A stretch of DNA of 64,000 bases from the NCBI GenBank assembly GCA_012514145.1, contig JAAZAV010000063.1, forward strand, positions 1 to 64,000, in the 5' to 3' direction. A program made the translations under genes and the position numbers. Within the stretch, counting starts at the first letter, position 1. The number at the start of each line of letters is the position of its first letter. The notes under the pieces are model-generated. The model was given only the letters and a program-made list of their open reading frames with translations. It was not told the DNA's origin and did no database searches. Shown one piece after another: positions 1-9,382 of this stretch. The stretch is from Clostridiales bacterium. Its GTDB lineage: Bacteria; Bacillota; Clostridia; Oscillospirales; CAG-272.

Positions 1-104
1 ATGGCTGTTTAAGACAGATATTTTGATGATTCTACGATAAATTCATACATTTTTTTGCAAAATCCCCTTGATTTTTCGGGGGGGTATGATATGCTAAAGG
101 AAAT

Positions 105-133
105 TTGACGTTTTTAGAGGTGCCCATTATTAA
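105..133 (+). promoter_or_regulatory. Sigma-A type promoter for the CvpA-like gene
   Basis: TTGACG (105-110), a 17-base spacer and TATTAA (128-133). A strong GGAAGGAGGAGAG ribosome binding site and the ATG at 161 follow. Bases 1-104 hold no supported gene. Confidence 0.6.
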
Positions 134-160
134 TATATTCGCCCGGAAGGAGGAGAGCGG

Positions 161-880
161 ATGAGCTTTGCCATCGATGTTTTGCTCGCAATAATAATAA
201 TCATACCCATAGCCTCGGGAATCAAGCGGGGCATGATAAACTCGGTCATGACTGTTGTCGCCTTCGGAGCCGCTCTCACCAGCGCCTGGCTTTTTACCCC
301 AATGTTTTCGGCTTTTCTCCTGGAGACGCTGTTCATGGAGGAGATCACCGGGCTGGTATCCAAAGCGCTGGATGCCATAATGGCATCGGGCATAACTCTG
401 GGCAACCTGTTCAAGGAACTGCCCGCCGCTTTCACAGAGATAACCGAACGCTACGGCTCGGACGTGTCTCGGCTGTCCAGCTATTTCGACATCCAGGAAG
501 CCGCCGGCGCCTCCGACCTTCATCGTCTTGTCTGCGAATTCATCGCCCGGCCGGTCGCCGAAATATTCGCTGATGTGCTGGCGTTCTTTTTGATATTCAC
601 GGTTGTCAGTCTGGTGCTGAAGCTGGCGGCGCTTCTGCTTGACGCCATATTCAAGCTCCCGGGGTTAAGCGGTCTGAATCGCTTCGGCGGCTTTGTCGTG
701 GGCTGTTTGTGTGCCTACCTTTATGCGGGTGTTGCCGCCGCTCTGATAGCGAAAGCCCTTCCCGCTCTCACCGCGGCGTACCCGGAATTTTTCGGAAATC
801 AGGAGTTCTGCGGCTCGATTCTCCTGCCGTTCTTCACTAAATACGGTTTTTTCTCGTTTTTGAATATCTCTCCGATCTGA
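161..880 (+). CDS. CvpA-family membrane protein
   Basis: A 239-residue integral membrane protein. Hydrophobic segments lie near residues 3-20 and 26-45, and two more follow after residue 130, the pattern of the CvpA (colicin V production) family. Members sit in the cytoplasmic membrane and their molecular role is poorly defined. The N-terminal pattern of an Ile-rich helix followed by GIKRG and a second helix is typical, although the loop between the second and third helices is long here. The start has an excellent GGAGGAGAG site. It precedes the Clp-like gene on the same strand by 138 bases, with a hairpin at its stop codon between them, so co-transcription is possible but not shown. The family call rests on topology and the N-terminal motif only. 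Confidence 0.7.
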   Translation: MSFAIDVLLAIIIIIPIASGIKRGMINSVMTVVAFGAALTSAWLFTPMFSAFLLETLFMEEITGLVSKALDAIMASGITLGNLFKELPAAFTEITERYGSDVSRLSSYFDIQEAAGASDLHRLVCEFIARPVAEIFADVLAFFLIFTVVSLVLKLAALLLDAIFKLPGLSGLNRFGGFVVGCLCAYLYAGVAAALIAKALPALTAAYPEFFGNQEFCGSILLPFFTKYGFFSFLNISPI

Positions 881-907
881 CGGCGCGGAATGGCTGCGCC
901 GTCAGAT
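875..907 (+). terminator. Hairpin overlapping the stop codon of the CvpA-like gene
   Basis: A perfect 12-base inverted repeat (875-886 and 896-907) with a 9-base loop. No T-run follows, so it may be a weak terminator or an mRNA-stabilising hairpin rather than a full stop. The interval to 1018 also holds three imperfect 10-base repeats of the type GGCGCATACC (about 940-970). Confidence 0.45.
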
Positions 908-1018
908 TGGAGAAATGACCGCCGCCCCTGTCCGGCAGGGGGCGCATACCGGCGCATACTGGCGTATACCGATACACCAATGCAACTACATCGCCGGAGA
1001 AACGGATAATAAAACATT

Positions 1019-3388
1019 ATGGAATTATGCTCAAGATGCAACAAGCGCGTAGCGGTTGTCTTTATCACAAAGATTGAGAACGGCAAAAGCTCCAACGAAG
1101 GACTGTGCCTTAAGTGTGCCAAGGAGCTGGGGCTGCCGCAGGTCAACGATATAATTAACAAGCTGGGTCTCTCGGACGAGGACCTTGACCGTATGGAAAT
1201 GGAGGTTCAGGGTCTTGTGGAGGCATCGGGCGCGGAAGATTCGGATGACGATGACGGCGAGCCCTCCTCCCGCACGCCTCCCATAGATTTTCAGAAGCTG
1301 ATCGGCGGCTCGATGATACCCGACTTTCCACGCCGCATATTCGATCAGGGCGGTGCAGGTACGGGCGCGGGTGAAGGCGAGGGCGATTCCCGCGGCGCCG
1401 GCAAAGGCGGAGAAAAGAAGTCGGGGCGGGAGAAGAAGGACCCGAAGCGCAAATTTCTTGACCTCTACTGTCAGAGTCTCAATGTCCGTGCGAAGGAAGG
1501 CAAGCTCGACAGAATAATCGGACGGGAGCGGGAGCTCAGCCGTCTTATTCAGATACTCTGCCGCCGGCAGAAGAACAATCCCTGTCTCATAGGTGAGCCG
1601 GGCGTCGGCAAAACCGCCATCGCCGAGGCGCTGGCACAGCGGATCGGCGACGGCAATGTGCCCTACAAGCTGCAAGACAAGGAGGTTCTCTTAGTCGATA
1701 TGACCTCGCTTGTCGCCGGCACCCAGTTCCGCGGTCAGTTCGAGACCCGCATGAAGGGGCTCATCGAGGAGGCAAAGAATCTGGGCAACATAATACTTGT
1801 GATCGACGAGGTGCACAGCATCGTCGGCGCGGGTGACGCCGAGGGTTCGATGAACGCCGCAAACATCCTCAAACCGGCTCTGTCAAAGGGCGATGTGCAG
1901 GTCATAGGCGCCACCACCATGGCGGAATACCGCAAATATATAGAAAAAGACAGCGCTCTCGAGCGCCGCTTCCAGCCTATTGTGATTGAGGAGCCTTCGC
2001 TTGAAGATTCGGTGGAGATTCTCAAGGGTATCAAGGGCTACTACGAGATCTTCCACGGCGTGAAGATTCCCGACGAAACCGTTCGTGCGGCGGTGTATCT
2101 CTCCGAGCGCTATATCACCGACCGTTTCCTGCCCGACAAAGCCATAGATCTGCTGGACGAAGCCGCGTCATATCTGGCGCTGAACACCCCCGCCATAGGG
2201 CGCACCGCCGAACTGCGCGACGCGCTCGCCAAGGTGCGCAGTGAAGCCGAAGCTCTCGAGTTTGACCAGAACTACCCCGCCGACAAGCTTGAGGACAAGT
2301 ACCGCCTGCTTGCCGATCTTAAGACGACCGAGCTTAATACCGTCCGCGAACTGGATGCCGCCGTCGCTCAGGCAGAATCGGTCTGCCTTACCAAGGCCGA
2401 CCTGGCCGCGGTCATCGAGATATGGACGGGAATTCCGGCCGCTAATATAAACGAGCATGAATTTGCCCGGGTCGACCGTCTCGCCGACCGCCTCAAAGAG
2501 CGGATTGTCGGTCAGGACCAGGCGGTTGAAGCGGTGGCGCGCGCCGTGAAGCGTTCCCGCGCGGGCGTGTCCTACAAGCGCAAGCCGGTGTCCTTCATAT
2601 TCGCCGGTCCCACCGGCGTGGGAAAGACCGAACTGGTCAAGACCCTTGCCAACGACCTCTTTGACTCCCCCGAGACACTAATCCGGCTGGACATGTCGGA
2701 ATTTATGGAGAAGCACAGTGTGTCCCGCATCATCGGCGCGCCTCCCGGCTATGTGGGTTACGACGAGGCGGGGCAGCTTACCGAAAAGATACGACGCAAG
2801 CCCTACTCTGTGGTGCTGTTCGACGAGATAGAGAAGGCGCACCCCGATGTGCTCAACATCCTGCTGCAGATTCTGGACGACGGCAGAATTACCGACGCCC
2901 ACGGCAAGCAGGTGAATTTCGAGAATACAATAATCGTAATGACCACAAACGCCGGCTCGGTCTCGGTATCCAATACCGCGGGTTTCGGCGGCAGTGAGTT
3001 AAGTATCAGCGAGGATCGCACCATGAGGGCGCTCTCCGACTTCCTGCGCCCCGAATTCCTCAACCGTGTGGATGAGATTATCACCTTCCGGGCTCTTGAC
3101 GAGAACGACTTCGTTAAGATAGCCGCCATTATGATAGGCGACCTGAGAAAAGTCCTTGCCGAGAAGGAGATCGCGCTCAATATAACCGACGAAGCGGTTA
3201 ATCTTATCGCAAAGGCTTCCTTCAGCCGCAAGTTCGGCGCCCGCAACATGAGAAGATATATCCAGACCCATGTGGAGGACGCCGCCGCGAACCTTATTAT
3301 CGAAAGCTACAACGACAGGGTTACGGCTATCAACGTAGCGGCGGAGGGCGAGACCCTGGCAGTGACCGCCGATCGCTCCGGCTCGTAA
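1019..3388 (+). CDS. Clp-family AAA+ unfoldase with N-terminal McsA-like zinc finger
   Basis: A 789-residue double-AAA+ ATPase of the ClpA/ClpC class. It unfolds proteins and probably feeds them to ClpP. Residues 1-45 carry two CxxC pairs (CSRC, CLKC) around the segment [13 protein letters not shown], which matches the N-terminal zinc finger of McsA rather than the Clp N-domain, and no Clp N-repeats are present. A Gly- and acid-rich linker follows (about 75-145). First AAA+ module: Walker A GEPGVGKT near 192, Walker B VIDEVHS. A short helical middle region follows. Second module: GPTGVGKT near 530, [11 protein letters not shown], sensor 1 TTNAG, and a GARNMRR sensor 2. An AGFGG loop sits where ClpA/ClpC have the ClpP-binding (L/I)GF-type tripeptide. 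No strong ribosome binding site lies close to the ATG. The next gene begins 13 bases after the stop. Confidence 0.9.
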   Translation: MELCSRCNKRVAVVFITKIENGKSSNEGLCLKCAKELGLPQVNDIINKLGLSDEDLDRMEMEVQGLVEASGAEDSDDDDGEPSSRTPPIDFQKLIGGSMIPDFPRRIFDQGGAGTGAGEGEGDSRGAGKGGEKKSGREKKDPKRKFLDLYCQSLNVRAKEGKLDRIIGRERELSRLIQILCRRQKNNPCLIGEPGVGKTAIAEALAQRIGDGNVPYKLQDKEVLLVDMTSLVAGTQFRGQFETRMKGLIEEAKNLGNIILVIDEVHSIVGAGDAEGSMNAANILKPALSKGDVQVIGATTMAEYRKYIEKDSALERRFQPIVIEEPSLEDSVEILKGIKGYYEIFHGVKIPDETVRAAVYLSERYITDRFLPDKAIDLLDEAASYLALNTPAIGRTAELRDALAKVRSEAEALEFDQNYPADKLEDKYRLLADLKTTELNTVRELDAAVAQAESVCLTKADLAAVIEIWTGIPAANINEHEFARVDRLADRLKERIVGQDQAVEAVARAVKRSRAGVSYKRKPVSFIFAGPTGVGKTELVKTLANDLFDSPETLIRLDMSEFMEKHSVSRIIGAPPGYVGYDEAGQLTEKIRRKPYSVVLFDEIEKAHPDVLNILLQILDDGRITDAHGKQVNFENTIIVMTTNAGSVSVSNTAGFGGSELSISEDRTMRALSDFLRPEFLNRVDEIITFRALDENDFVKIAAIMIGDLRKVLAEKEIALNITDEAVNLIAKASFSRKFGARNMRRYIQTHVEDAAANLIIESYNDRVTAINVAAEGETLAVTADRSGS

Positions 3389-3401
3389 CGGAAATTCGTT
3401 C

Positions 3402-6400
3402 ATGACCGATAAATGGTACGATAAGTCGATTGAAAAGGTTGCCGCCTACCTGGGAACCAACCTTACCACCGGACTGACGCGGGAGACCGCTTTGGCGCGT
3501 ATGGCTAAAAGCGGCGGCAATGTCATATATCCCATCCCCCGGGGTACCAAAAAACTCTATATACGTCATATTCTCACCGACTTCACCTCCATACTGCTGG
3601 TTGTTACCGCTGCGATATCCGCCGTGCTTGATAAAAGCGTCACGGCGCTGGTGATGATTGGTCTTGTGGCAATCAATACCCTGTTCATGGTAATCACCTA
3701 TATCAGGGCGCAGCGGGTGCTGGAGGACATGGGGCAGTATGCGCTGCCCACCGCCAAGGTCATGCGGGGCGGACGGCTCTATCTCGTGCGCGCCGAGCAG
3801 CTTGCCGAGGGCGACGTCATATATCTGACGGCGGGCGACATCGTGCCCTGCGACGCCCGGCTTGTGGAGAGCGACCGGCTTGCCGCCCTTGAGACCACGC
3901 TCACCGGCGTACCCCATGCTGTCAAAAAGGACGCCGAATTCATCGACTACCGGGATCTGCCCCCTTCAAAGCAGGCAAATATGGTTTTTGCCTCCACGGT
4001 GCTCACTTCGGGCATAGGCAAAGCGGTAGTCTGCGCCGTGGGCGGCGACACACTGGTCTGTAAGATGGGCAAGAACGCGCCGCTGGTTTCCCATGACCGC
4101 ATCGGCGTTATTTCGGCGCTGCATCGCTTCTGCTCGATCTGGAGCCTGGTTATGATCGGGCTTATCTTCCTGCTGACCGTACTTGATGTGATAATCGGGA
4201 AAAGCGGCGGCGGTCTCTTCGGCAGTTTCATCACCGGACTTGCCCTCGCCGTTTCCTCGATGAGCGAGTTCTTCACGGCGTTCGGCTATATCGTCATAGC
4301 CACCGGCATCTTCACCGCCATGGAGCGGCACCGGGATCTGAACCGGGGCGCCATTATCAAAAACGCCTCCAAACTGCCGGCGCTCCGCGACATCAACTGC
4401 ATCATCGTCCCAAAGGAGGGCGTGTTCGGCACGCGCGACCTCACTCTGACCTCGGTGTTCGTAAATGACATGACGCACACCGCCGGCGAGCGGAAATTTG
4501 CCGATAACGTGCGGCGCATCATGCGCTACGCCATAATCTCCACCGGGCTGTACAGCTCCGAGAAGCTTATAAGCAACAACCTCAACTATGAAAATCTCTA
4601 CACGCCGGAGGAGGAGGCTATTATCCGCGCCGCCGAAAAATACCGGCTGTATAACGTAAATCTCGAGAAGGAATACCCGCTGCTCGACCACGAGAGCGTA
4701 TCCGAGGACAACCGCTTTGAAACCTCCCTGTTTTTCGACGGCGGCAAATTTTGTGTAGCCATGCGCGGCGAACTCGAAGAGGTTCTCACCTGCTGCGATT
4801 ATTACCGATATAACGGCCGCAGCTATCCTATCACCCCCACGCGCATGGCGGAAATCCGTGTAGCCGCCGCCATTGCCGCAAAGGAGGGCTGCCGCGTAAT
4901 AGCGGTGGCATCCGGCGAGACCGAATACAACAATCTGGCGCGGCTGGGCAGGATTCAAAGCGCTCTTACCCTTGAAGGCTTCATGGCAATACGGGAGCCG
5001 CTGCTTCCCGGCGCCGTCAAGAGCATATCCCGCCTGAAAGCCGCCGGCATAAAGGTCATTATGACCTGCGCAGACGCAAGCGAAAACAACGCTTATCTGG
5101 CCGCCATTCTGGGCATAGCCGAAAGCCGGGATCAGATAATCACCTCCCGGGAGATGGATGCCGTGAAGCCCGGACTTATGCGAGCCAACATCGGGAACTA
5201 TACGGTTTTCGAAGGGCTGACCGTCAGTCAGAAGCGCTTCCTGCTGCGCTCGCTGCGCGAGGAAGGCGCGGTCACCGGACTGCTTGCCCGGGAACTGAAC
5301 GAGCTGATTCTCCTTCGCGAATGCGATGTGGGCTTCGCCCAGGCAATGACCCTGTCGGTCAAGGCGGGGCGCGAGGGAGTGGAGCTTGCCGACCACCGGA
5401 TACCCGTTTTCAGCCGCAGTGCCCACAGACCGTCAAGAGGCGGCTGCGAAGCTGTCAAATTCTTAGCCGACGTCTGCATCCCAGAGGCTGACTCAAAGGG
5501 GTACGGCGGCTTCAACGCCATAGTGACGGCAATCGCCTCGGCGCGGGTCATATTCTTAAACCTGCGGCGGGTGTTAAGCTATCTTATCACCTCACAGTGT
5601 GTGCGGCTCTTTACGGTGCTGACGGGAGTGTTCAGCGGTATAAAATTTCTGAGCGCCGCCCAGCTGCTCTTCTGCGGGCTGTTTCTTGACTTCGCGGCGG
5701 CGATCGTCATAGCCTTTGAGCGCCCCGACACCGATGTTTTCAGACAGCGCGGGGGCATGCAGGTGCGGGAGCTTGAAAAGAATCCGGTAATCTATTACCT
5801 GCCCTGCGTCATAACGGCGTTCTTATGGGCGCTGGTCATCTGCCTGCAGATGCCCTTAACCTACTTATTCGATATCTATCCCGGGCGCACCGAGCTGCTT
5901 GCCGCGACTTTCATCGGTATGATACTGGGTCAGATAATCCTTCTCTGCGAGTCGCGTAAGGACAAGTCAATGTTCATACCCAGCGTACGCATCAACCGCG
6001 TGTTCATGTTCGTGCTGACCTGCGCCGCCGCCTTCACGGTGTGCTGCCTTGCCCTGCCCGATTTCGGCAGGCTTTTCGATGTGGTGAGCCTGCGAGCCGA
6101 AGCCTGGGTGCCCGCCCTCGTTCCCCCCGCCCTGCTGATGGCGGGAATCGAACTTGTGAAACACCTGCGGAGCCATGGAATCGGTATCAGTCTCAAAGGC
6201 ATCACAAAGAAAAAGGACGCGGCAGACGAACAGCCCTCCCCTGCAGCCGCTGCGGCAGATTCGGCCGCGCCTGCGTATGCGTCCGCGACATCGAATACAT
6301 CCGCCGCGGGGAGTCCGATTCCGCAGACGCCCGGGCAGTACCGCGCCGGCATAGTGATAACCTCTGCGGTTGACGCCGCATCCGAGCGCTATGATTCGGC

Positions 6401-6617
6401 TATATCCTCATACCTCGACGAGTTTGCCGCCGCCGTGGATGCCGCTGATGAGAAGAACGATGACATGAGCGGCGGAAATTCAAGCCCCGATGCGGACGAA
6501 AACGCCGGGAACGGCGTTATAACGCCTGCATGTTCCCAGTCAGAGGATAACGCCGCCGAAACAGGCGAGGTTATTTCCGGCGAGACAAACGAACTCCCGC
6601 CCGAAACGACAGACTGA
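3402..6617 (+). CDS. P-type-ATPase-like protein with all catalytic motifs lost
   Basis: 1071 residues with the overall plan of a type II cation P-type ATPase: an N-terminal cation-ATPase domain, paired helices near residues 65-105 and 245-310, an actuator-like domain, a nucleotide-domain-like region and C-terminal helices. None of the chemistry is preserved. The actuator TGES is TGVP (168-171). The phosphorylation motif DKTGT aligns with PKEGV at 337-341, so the phosphorylated Asp is Pro337. The KGAPE region is RGELE. The TGD hinge is TCAD, and GDGxND aligns with ARELNE, although the following DVGFA is kept. The helix-4 PEGL is replaced by a sequence around MSEFF. The last ~145 residues are a Pro/Ala/Ser/Asp/Glu-rich cytosolic tail. 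The frame is intact over 3.2 kb, so this is not a decaying pseudogene. A scaffold, sensor or chaperone-partner role linked to the adjacent Clp unfoldase is inferred. Confidence 0.85.
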   Translation: MTDKWYDKSIEKVAAYLGTNLTTGLTRETALARMAKSGGNVIYPIPRGTKKLYIRHILTDFTSILLVVTAAISAVLDKSVTALVMIGLVAINTLFMVITYIRAQRVLEDMGQYALPTAKVMRGGRLYLVRAEQLAEGDVIYLTAGDIVPCDARLVESDRLAALETTLTGVPHAVKKDAEFIDYRDLPPSKQANMVFASTVLTSGIGKAVVCAVGGDTLVCKMGKNAPLVSHDRIGVISALHRFCSIWSLVMIGLIFLLTVLDVIIGKSGGGLFGSFITGLALAVSSMSEFFTAFGYIVIATGIFTAMERHRDLNRGAIIKNASKLPALRDINCIIVPKEGVFGTRDLTLTSVFVNDMTHTAGERKFADNVRRIMRYAIISTGLYSSEKLISNNLNYENLYTPEEEAIIRAAEKYRLYNVNLEKEYPLLDHESVSEDNRFETSLFFDGGKFCVAMRGELEEVLTCCDYYRYNGRSYPITPTRMAEIRVAAAIAAKEGCRVIAVASGETEYNNLARLGRIQSALTLEGFMAIREPLLPGAVKSISRLKAAGIKVIMTCADASENNAYLAAILGIAESRDQIITSREMDAVKPGLMRANIGNYTVFEGLTVSQKRFLLRSLREEGAVTGLLARELNELILLRECDVGFAQAMTLSVKAGREGVELADHRIPVFSRSAHRPSRGGCEAVKFLADVCIPEADSKGYGGFNAIVTAIASARVIFLNLRRVLSYLITSQCVRLFTVLTGVFSGIKFLSAAQLLFCGLFLDFAAAIVIAFERPDTDVFRQRGGMQVRELEKNPVIYYLPCVITAFLWALVICLQMPLTYLFDIYPGRTELLAATFIGMILGQIILLCESRKDKSMFIPSVRINRVFMFVLTCAAAFTVCCLALPDFGRLFDVVSLRAEAWVPALVPPALLMAGIELVKHLRSHGIGISLKGITKKKDAADEQPSPAAAAADSAAPAYASATSNTSAAGSPIPQTPGQYRAGIVITSAVDAASERYDSAISSYLDEFAAAVDAADEKNDDMSGGNSSPDADENAGNGVITPACSQSEDNAAETGEVISGETNELPPETTD

Positions 6618-6660
6618 ATCCGTCCGACGGAAACGGCGGGCAAACGGATTATTTAACGAA

Positions 6661-6716
6661 TAATAACAGGCATCCCGCGCCCGGAACTTTGAACCGGGGC
6701 TGGATGCCTGTTATTT
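6661..6716. terminator. Bidirectional intrinsic terminator
   Basis: A perfect 14-base inverted repeat (6662-6675 with 6702-6715) containing an inner GCCCGG/CCGGGG pairing, flanked by A/T on both sides. It separates the converging Clp/P-ATPase-like genes and the acyl-CoA ligase. Confidence 0.8.
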
Positions 6717-6729
6717 ATGTGATTCATTG

Positions 6730-8469
6730 TCAGTCGATGGTCTTGTCTATCTTGAAGCGGAGTATCTTGCGGGAGGTGTTCTTCTCGAATTCGGTATCGC
6801 GGAGCTTCACCTTGCCCACCGACTTGTAGGATACGCTGCGGGCGTTGATCTCCTTTATCGCCTTCTCGAAGTGTGCCTGCGGGTCGGTGATTCCGCGGCG
6901 CTCCAATGCCTCGGCGTCGGGGTAAATCTCGGCGACGATAATCTCTTTGTATGGGTCGCTCTTGCTCTCGCCGGCGTATACCACAACCTCGTTCACGCCG
7001 TAGACGCCCTGAATCTCGGTCTCGATCTCCTCGGGGTAGATGTTCTTGCCGTTGGAGAAGATGATGAGGTTCTTGAGTCTGCCGGTGATGTAGATCCACT
7101 GGTCTTCGCCCTCGGTCAATATCTTGCCGTAGTCGCCGGTGCGGAAGTAGCCCTCCTCGTCGATGACCTCGGCGGTGGCTTCCTCGTCCTTGTAGTAGCC
7201 CAGCATACGGTTTGGACCGCTGTAGGCTATCTCGCCCTCGCCGTTCTCGTCGGGGTCGATGATCTTCACCTTGCCGCCGATAATCGGCAGCCCCACCGAG
7301 CCGGTCTTGCGGTACTCGTTGCGGTTGCAGGAGATAAGGGGGGCGCACTCGGTGATGCCGTAACCGTTGAGGATAACAATGCCGATGCTCTCGAAGAAGT
7401 CGATTATATCCTGATTAAGCGCGGCGCCGCCGCAGATAATCATCTTGACCTCACCGCCGAAGCTCTCGGTTATCGACTTAAAAAGAGGTTTGCGCAGGTC
7501 TATGCCCACTTTGCGCATGCCGTCGGAGAACTTTATGAGCTTCTTCAGCATCGGTAGCTTGCCTGACTTCTCGGCGGTGGTCATTATGCGCTTGTAGAAG
7601 GTCTCGACAAATAGGGGAACCAGCACCAGGTGTTCCGGCTTGAATTCCTGCAGCTCCTTGAGAATATGTCTTGTGCCTGAGGACAGGTAAAGGGTACAGC
7701 CCTGTGCCAAGTGACCTTCAAAGCATACCGTGGAGCCGAAGGTATGGTGGGGGGGCAGTACCATGATTGAGCGGTAGGTGATCTGGAAGTTATACATGCC
7801 CTGAACCATATCGGAACAGAGATTGCGGATAGAGAGCATTACGCCCTTGCCCTTGCCGGTGGTGCCGGAGGTAAAGACGATGGTGGCAAGCCGGTCGACA
7901 TCAAATTCATAGTCGTAGTATGAGTTGTCGCCGCCTGCAAACAGTTTGGCGCCCCGTTCTCTGACGCTGTCCATGTGCTCGGCATATTCGGCGGTGACAG
8001 CCGGATCGGGACCGAACTCTATGAAATTCTTCAAGGTGGGAACCAGGTCGCGTATCTCGTTTGCCTTGTTCACGACACCGCTTGAGTATATAAGACCCTC
8101 ACACTCGGCTTTGTTCATTATGGCGGCGATTTCGGCGGCAGGCAGTTCCTTGTCAATGGGAACCAGAATGCAGCCCGTCGCAAGGAGCGCAAAGTAGGCA
8201 TACACCCAGCCGACAAGGCACTCGCCCACGACAGCCACATTTTTGTCGCGCAGACCCATATCGACAAGGGCTGTGCCCAGGTCGCGGACATAGTCGCGCA
8301 TCTCCGCGAAGGTCACCTGAGACGGCTCGGGGTCCTTCGGGTTGTTGCGATATACCAGCGCCGGACGGTCGGGGTAACGCTCCGCCACATTTTCCACAAG
8401 CTCGCGGAAGTCCTCGAAATGGGTGGTCTCGTATAACGGGTAGTTTGATTTTCTGTTCTTATATGACAT
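6730..8469 (-). CDS. AMP-forming long-chain acyl-CoA synthetase
   Basis: A 579-residue member of the ANL (acyl/aryl-CoA ligase) superfamily that activates a carboxylic acid, probably a fatty acid, through an acyl-adenylate. The P-loop-like motif TSGTTGKGKGVMLS, the adenylate-binding GYGITECAP, the hinge-side YFRTGDYG and the C-terminal catalytic lysine in SRKILRFK are all present, and the length is normal. The start at 8469 is preceded by an AGGCAGGA site and, further up, a perfect sigma-A promoter with a 27-base palindrome upstream. It is a single-gene transcript ending at the bidirectional terminator. Substrate length cannot be read from sequence. It could supply acyl groups to the acyl carrier protein 11 kb away, but that is speculation. 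Confidence 0.88.
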   Translation of the reverse strand: MSYKNRKSNYPLYETTHFEDFRELVENVAERYPDRPALVYRNNPKDPEPSQVTFAEMRDYVRDLGTALVDMGLRDKNVAVVGECLVGWVYAYFALLATGCILVPIDKELPAAEIAAIMNKAECEGLIYSSGVVNKANEIRDLVPTLKNFIEFGPDPAVTAEYAEHMDSVRERGAKLFAGGDNSYYDYEFDVDRLATIVFTSGTTGKGKGVMLSIRNLCSDMVQGMYNFQITYRSIMVLPPHHTFGSTVCFEGHLAQGCTLYLSSGTRHILKELQEFKPEHLVLVPLFVETFYKRIMTTAEKSGKLPMLKKLIKFSDGMRKVGIDLRKPLFKSITESFGGEVKMIICGGAALNQDIIDFFESIGIVILNGYGITECAPLISCNRNEYRKTGSVGLPIIGGKVKIIDPDENGEGEIAYSGPNRMLGYYKDEEATAEVIDEEGYFRTGDYGKILTEGEDQWIYITGRLKNLIIFSNGKNIYPEEIETEIQGVYGVNEVVVYAGESKSDPYKEIIVAEIYPDAEALERRGITDPQAHFEKAIKEINARSVSYKSVGKVKLRDTEFEKNTSRKILRFKIDKTID

Positions 8470-8518
8470 GTTTTATCCTGCCTCTCAATTTACATAGATG
8501 CTTTGTGCAATGGTAATT

Positions 8519-8547
8519 ATTATATCAGTTTTATATTAGCATGTCAA
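8519..8547 (-). promoter_or_regulatory. Consensus sigma-A promoter of the acyl-CoA ligase gene
   Basis: On the minus strand TTGACA (8547-8542), a 17-base spacer and TATAAT (8524-8519): a perfect match to both hexamers. Transcription should begin near 8511, about 40 bases before the start codon. Confidence 0.85.
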
Positions 8548-8559
8548 CATCCGATTCGG

Positions 8560-8586
8560 AATTGTTACAAATTGTTTGTAACAATT
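8560..8586. promoter_or_regulatory. 27-base palindrome, likely operator
   Basis: Perfect 12-base arms AATTGTTACAAA and TTTGTAACAATT around a 3-base centre. It lies about 13 bases upstream of the -35 hexamer of the ligase promoter. No T-run follows on either strand, so it looks like a protein-binding site (activator position) more than a terminator of the AlkD-like gene. Confidence 0.55.
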
Positions 8587-8624
8587 ATAATAAACTTAAC
8601 TATTGTTAATTTATTTATCGACCG

Positions 8625-9299
8625 TCAGCGCCGCAATTCCCGCAGATACGCCTTGTGTTCGGGCGGCACGCGAAAACTCTCGCAGGATTTGCGAATCGCC
8701 ATGTTGTGCGTCCATCTGTCAAGCCTGCCTTCTTCTATGCAGGGCAAAATCTCATCATAGCGCAGGGTCAGCGCCTCGGCGAAATACCACGCCCGCATCA
8801 TATTAACATAATAAGCGTCCGAACGAATCTCCGCGACCATTTCGGGGTAATTCGGGCGGTAATCTTCACCGAGGCAGTGCTTCATCAGCATCCCGATCCC
8901 GAAGCGCAGGGTATATTCATGCTCCGAGCGCAGCCATTTCTCAATATGGGAAATCAGTTCTCTCCTGTGTTTCGCAAAGACCCTGGGCAGGAGAGCGTCG
9001 CAGGTCGCCCAGTTGTCGACATGAGGCAGGAATCTATCAATATCAGCAACACATTCGCCGAAGTCCCGGCAGGCATTTATAATGAACGCATGAAGCTGAT
9101 TTTCTTCAAAGCTGTCATGGGGCAGTGACGCGATGAAACCGTCAGCTTCACCGGATTTTATCATTTCCTTTGCCAGTTTCCGAAGTTCCGGGGTTCTCAC
9201 ACCGATTATCGTCTCGGGCGGTATGTTGGGTATCAGTCTGCGCTGGAACGCGGCGTATCCCGCGTCGGATAGCGCGTGTAGTTTTGCTTTTATGTCCAT
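8625..9299 (-). CDS. AlkD-like DNA alkylation repair protein
   Basis: 224 residues from the ATG at 9299, which has CGGAG just upstream; an in-frame GTG at 9317 would add six residues. The all-helical HEAT-repeat pattern matches the DNA alkylation repair (AlkC/AlkD) superfamily: an N-terminal VRTPELRKLAKE helix, the DNWATCDAL segment, and a C-terminal MAIRKSCESFRVP motif. Family members excise N3- or N7-alkylated bases without base flipping. The gene stands alone between the DegT aminotransferase and the acyl-CoA ligase. Confidence 0.85.
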   Translation of the reverse strand: MDIKAKLHALSDAGYAAFQRRLIPNIPPETIIGVRTPELRKLAKEMIKSGEADGFIASLPHDSFEENQLHAFIINACRDFGECVADIDRFLPHVDNWATCDALLPRVFAKHRRELISHIEKWLRSEHEYTLRFGIGMLMKHCLGEDYRPNYPEMVAEIRSDAYYVNMMRAWYFAEALTLRYDEILPCIEEGRLDRWTHNMAIRKSCESFRVPPEHKAYLRELRR

Positions 9300-9334
9300 G
9301 TCGCTCCGGAATAACACTTTTTCTATATTACGAA

Positions 9335-9362
9335 GGCTGCCGCGAAATACTGCGCGGCAGCC
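9335..9362. terminator. Hairpin downstream of the DegT aminotransferase
   Basis: Perfect 10-base arms GGCTGCCGCG (9335-9344) and CGCGGCAGCC (9353-9362), placed 21 bases after the aminotransferase stop. The T-tract on the minus side is poor. Confidence 0.55.
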
Positions 9363-9382
9363 CGTATATGTATAATTTTATA

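Noticed and set aside
940-970. GGCGCATACC-type direct repeats before the Clp-like gene
   Set aside because: Short, imperfect, and no link to a regulator could be seen.
3966-5426. 486-codon open frame on the minus strand inside the P-ATPase-like gene
   Set aside because: Antisense shadow of a GC-rich gene; composition and the absence of a start site argue against it.
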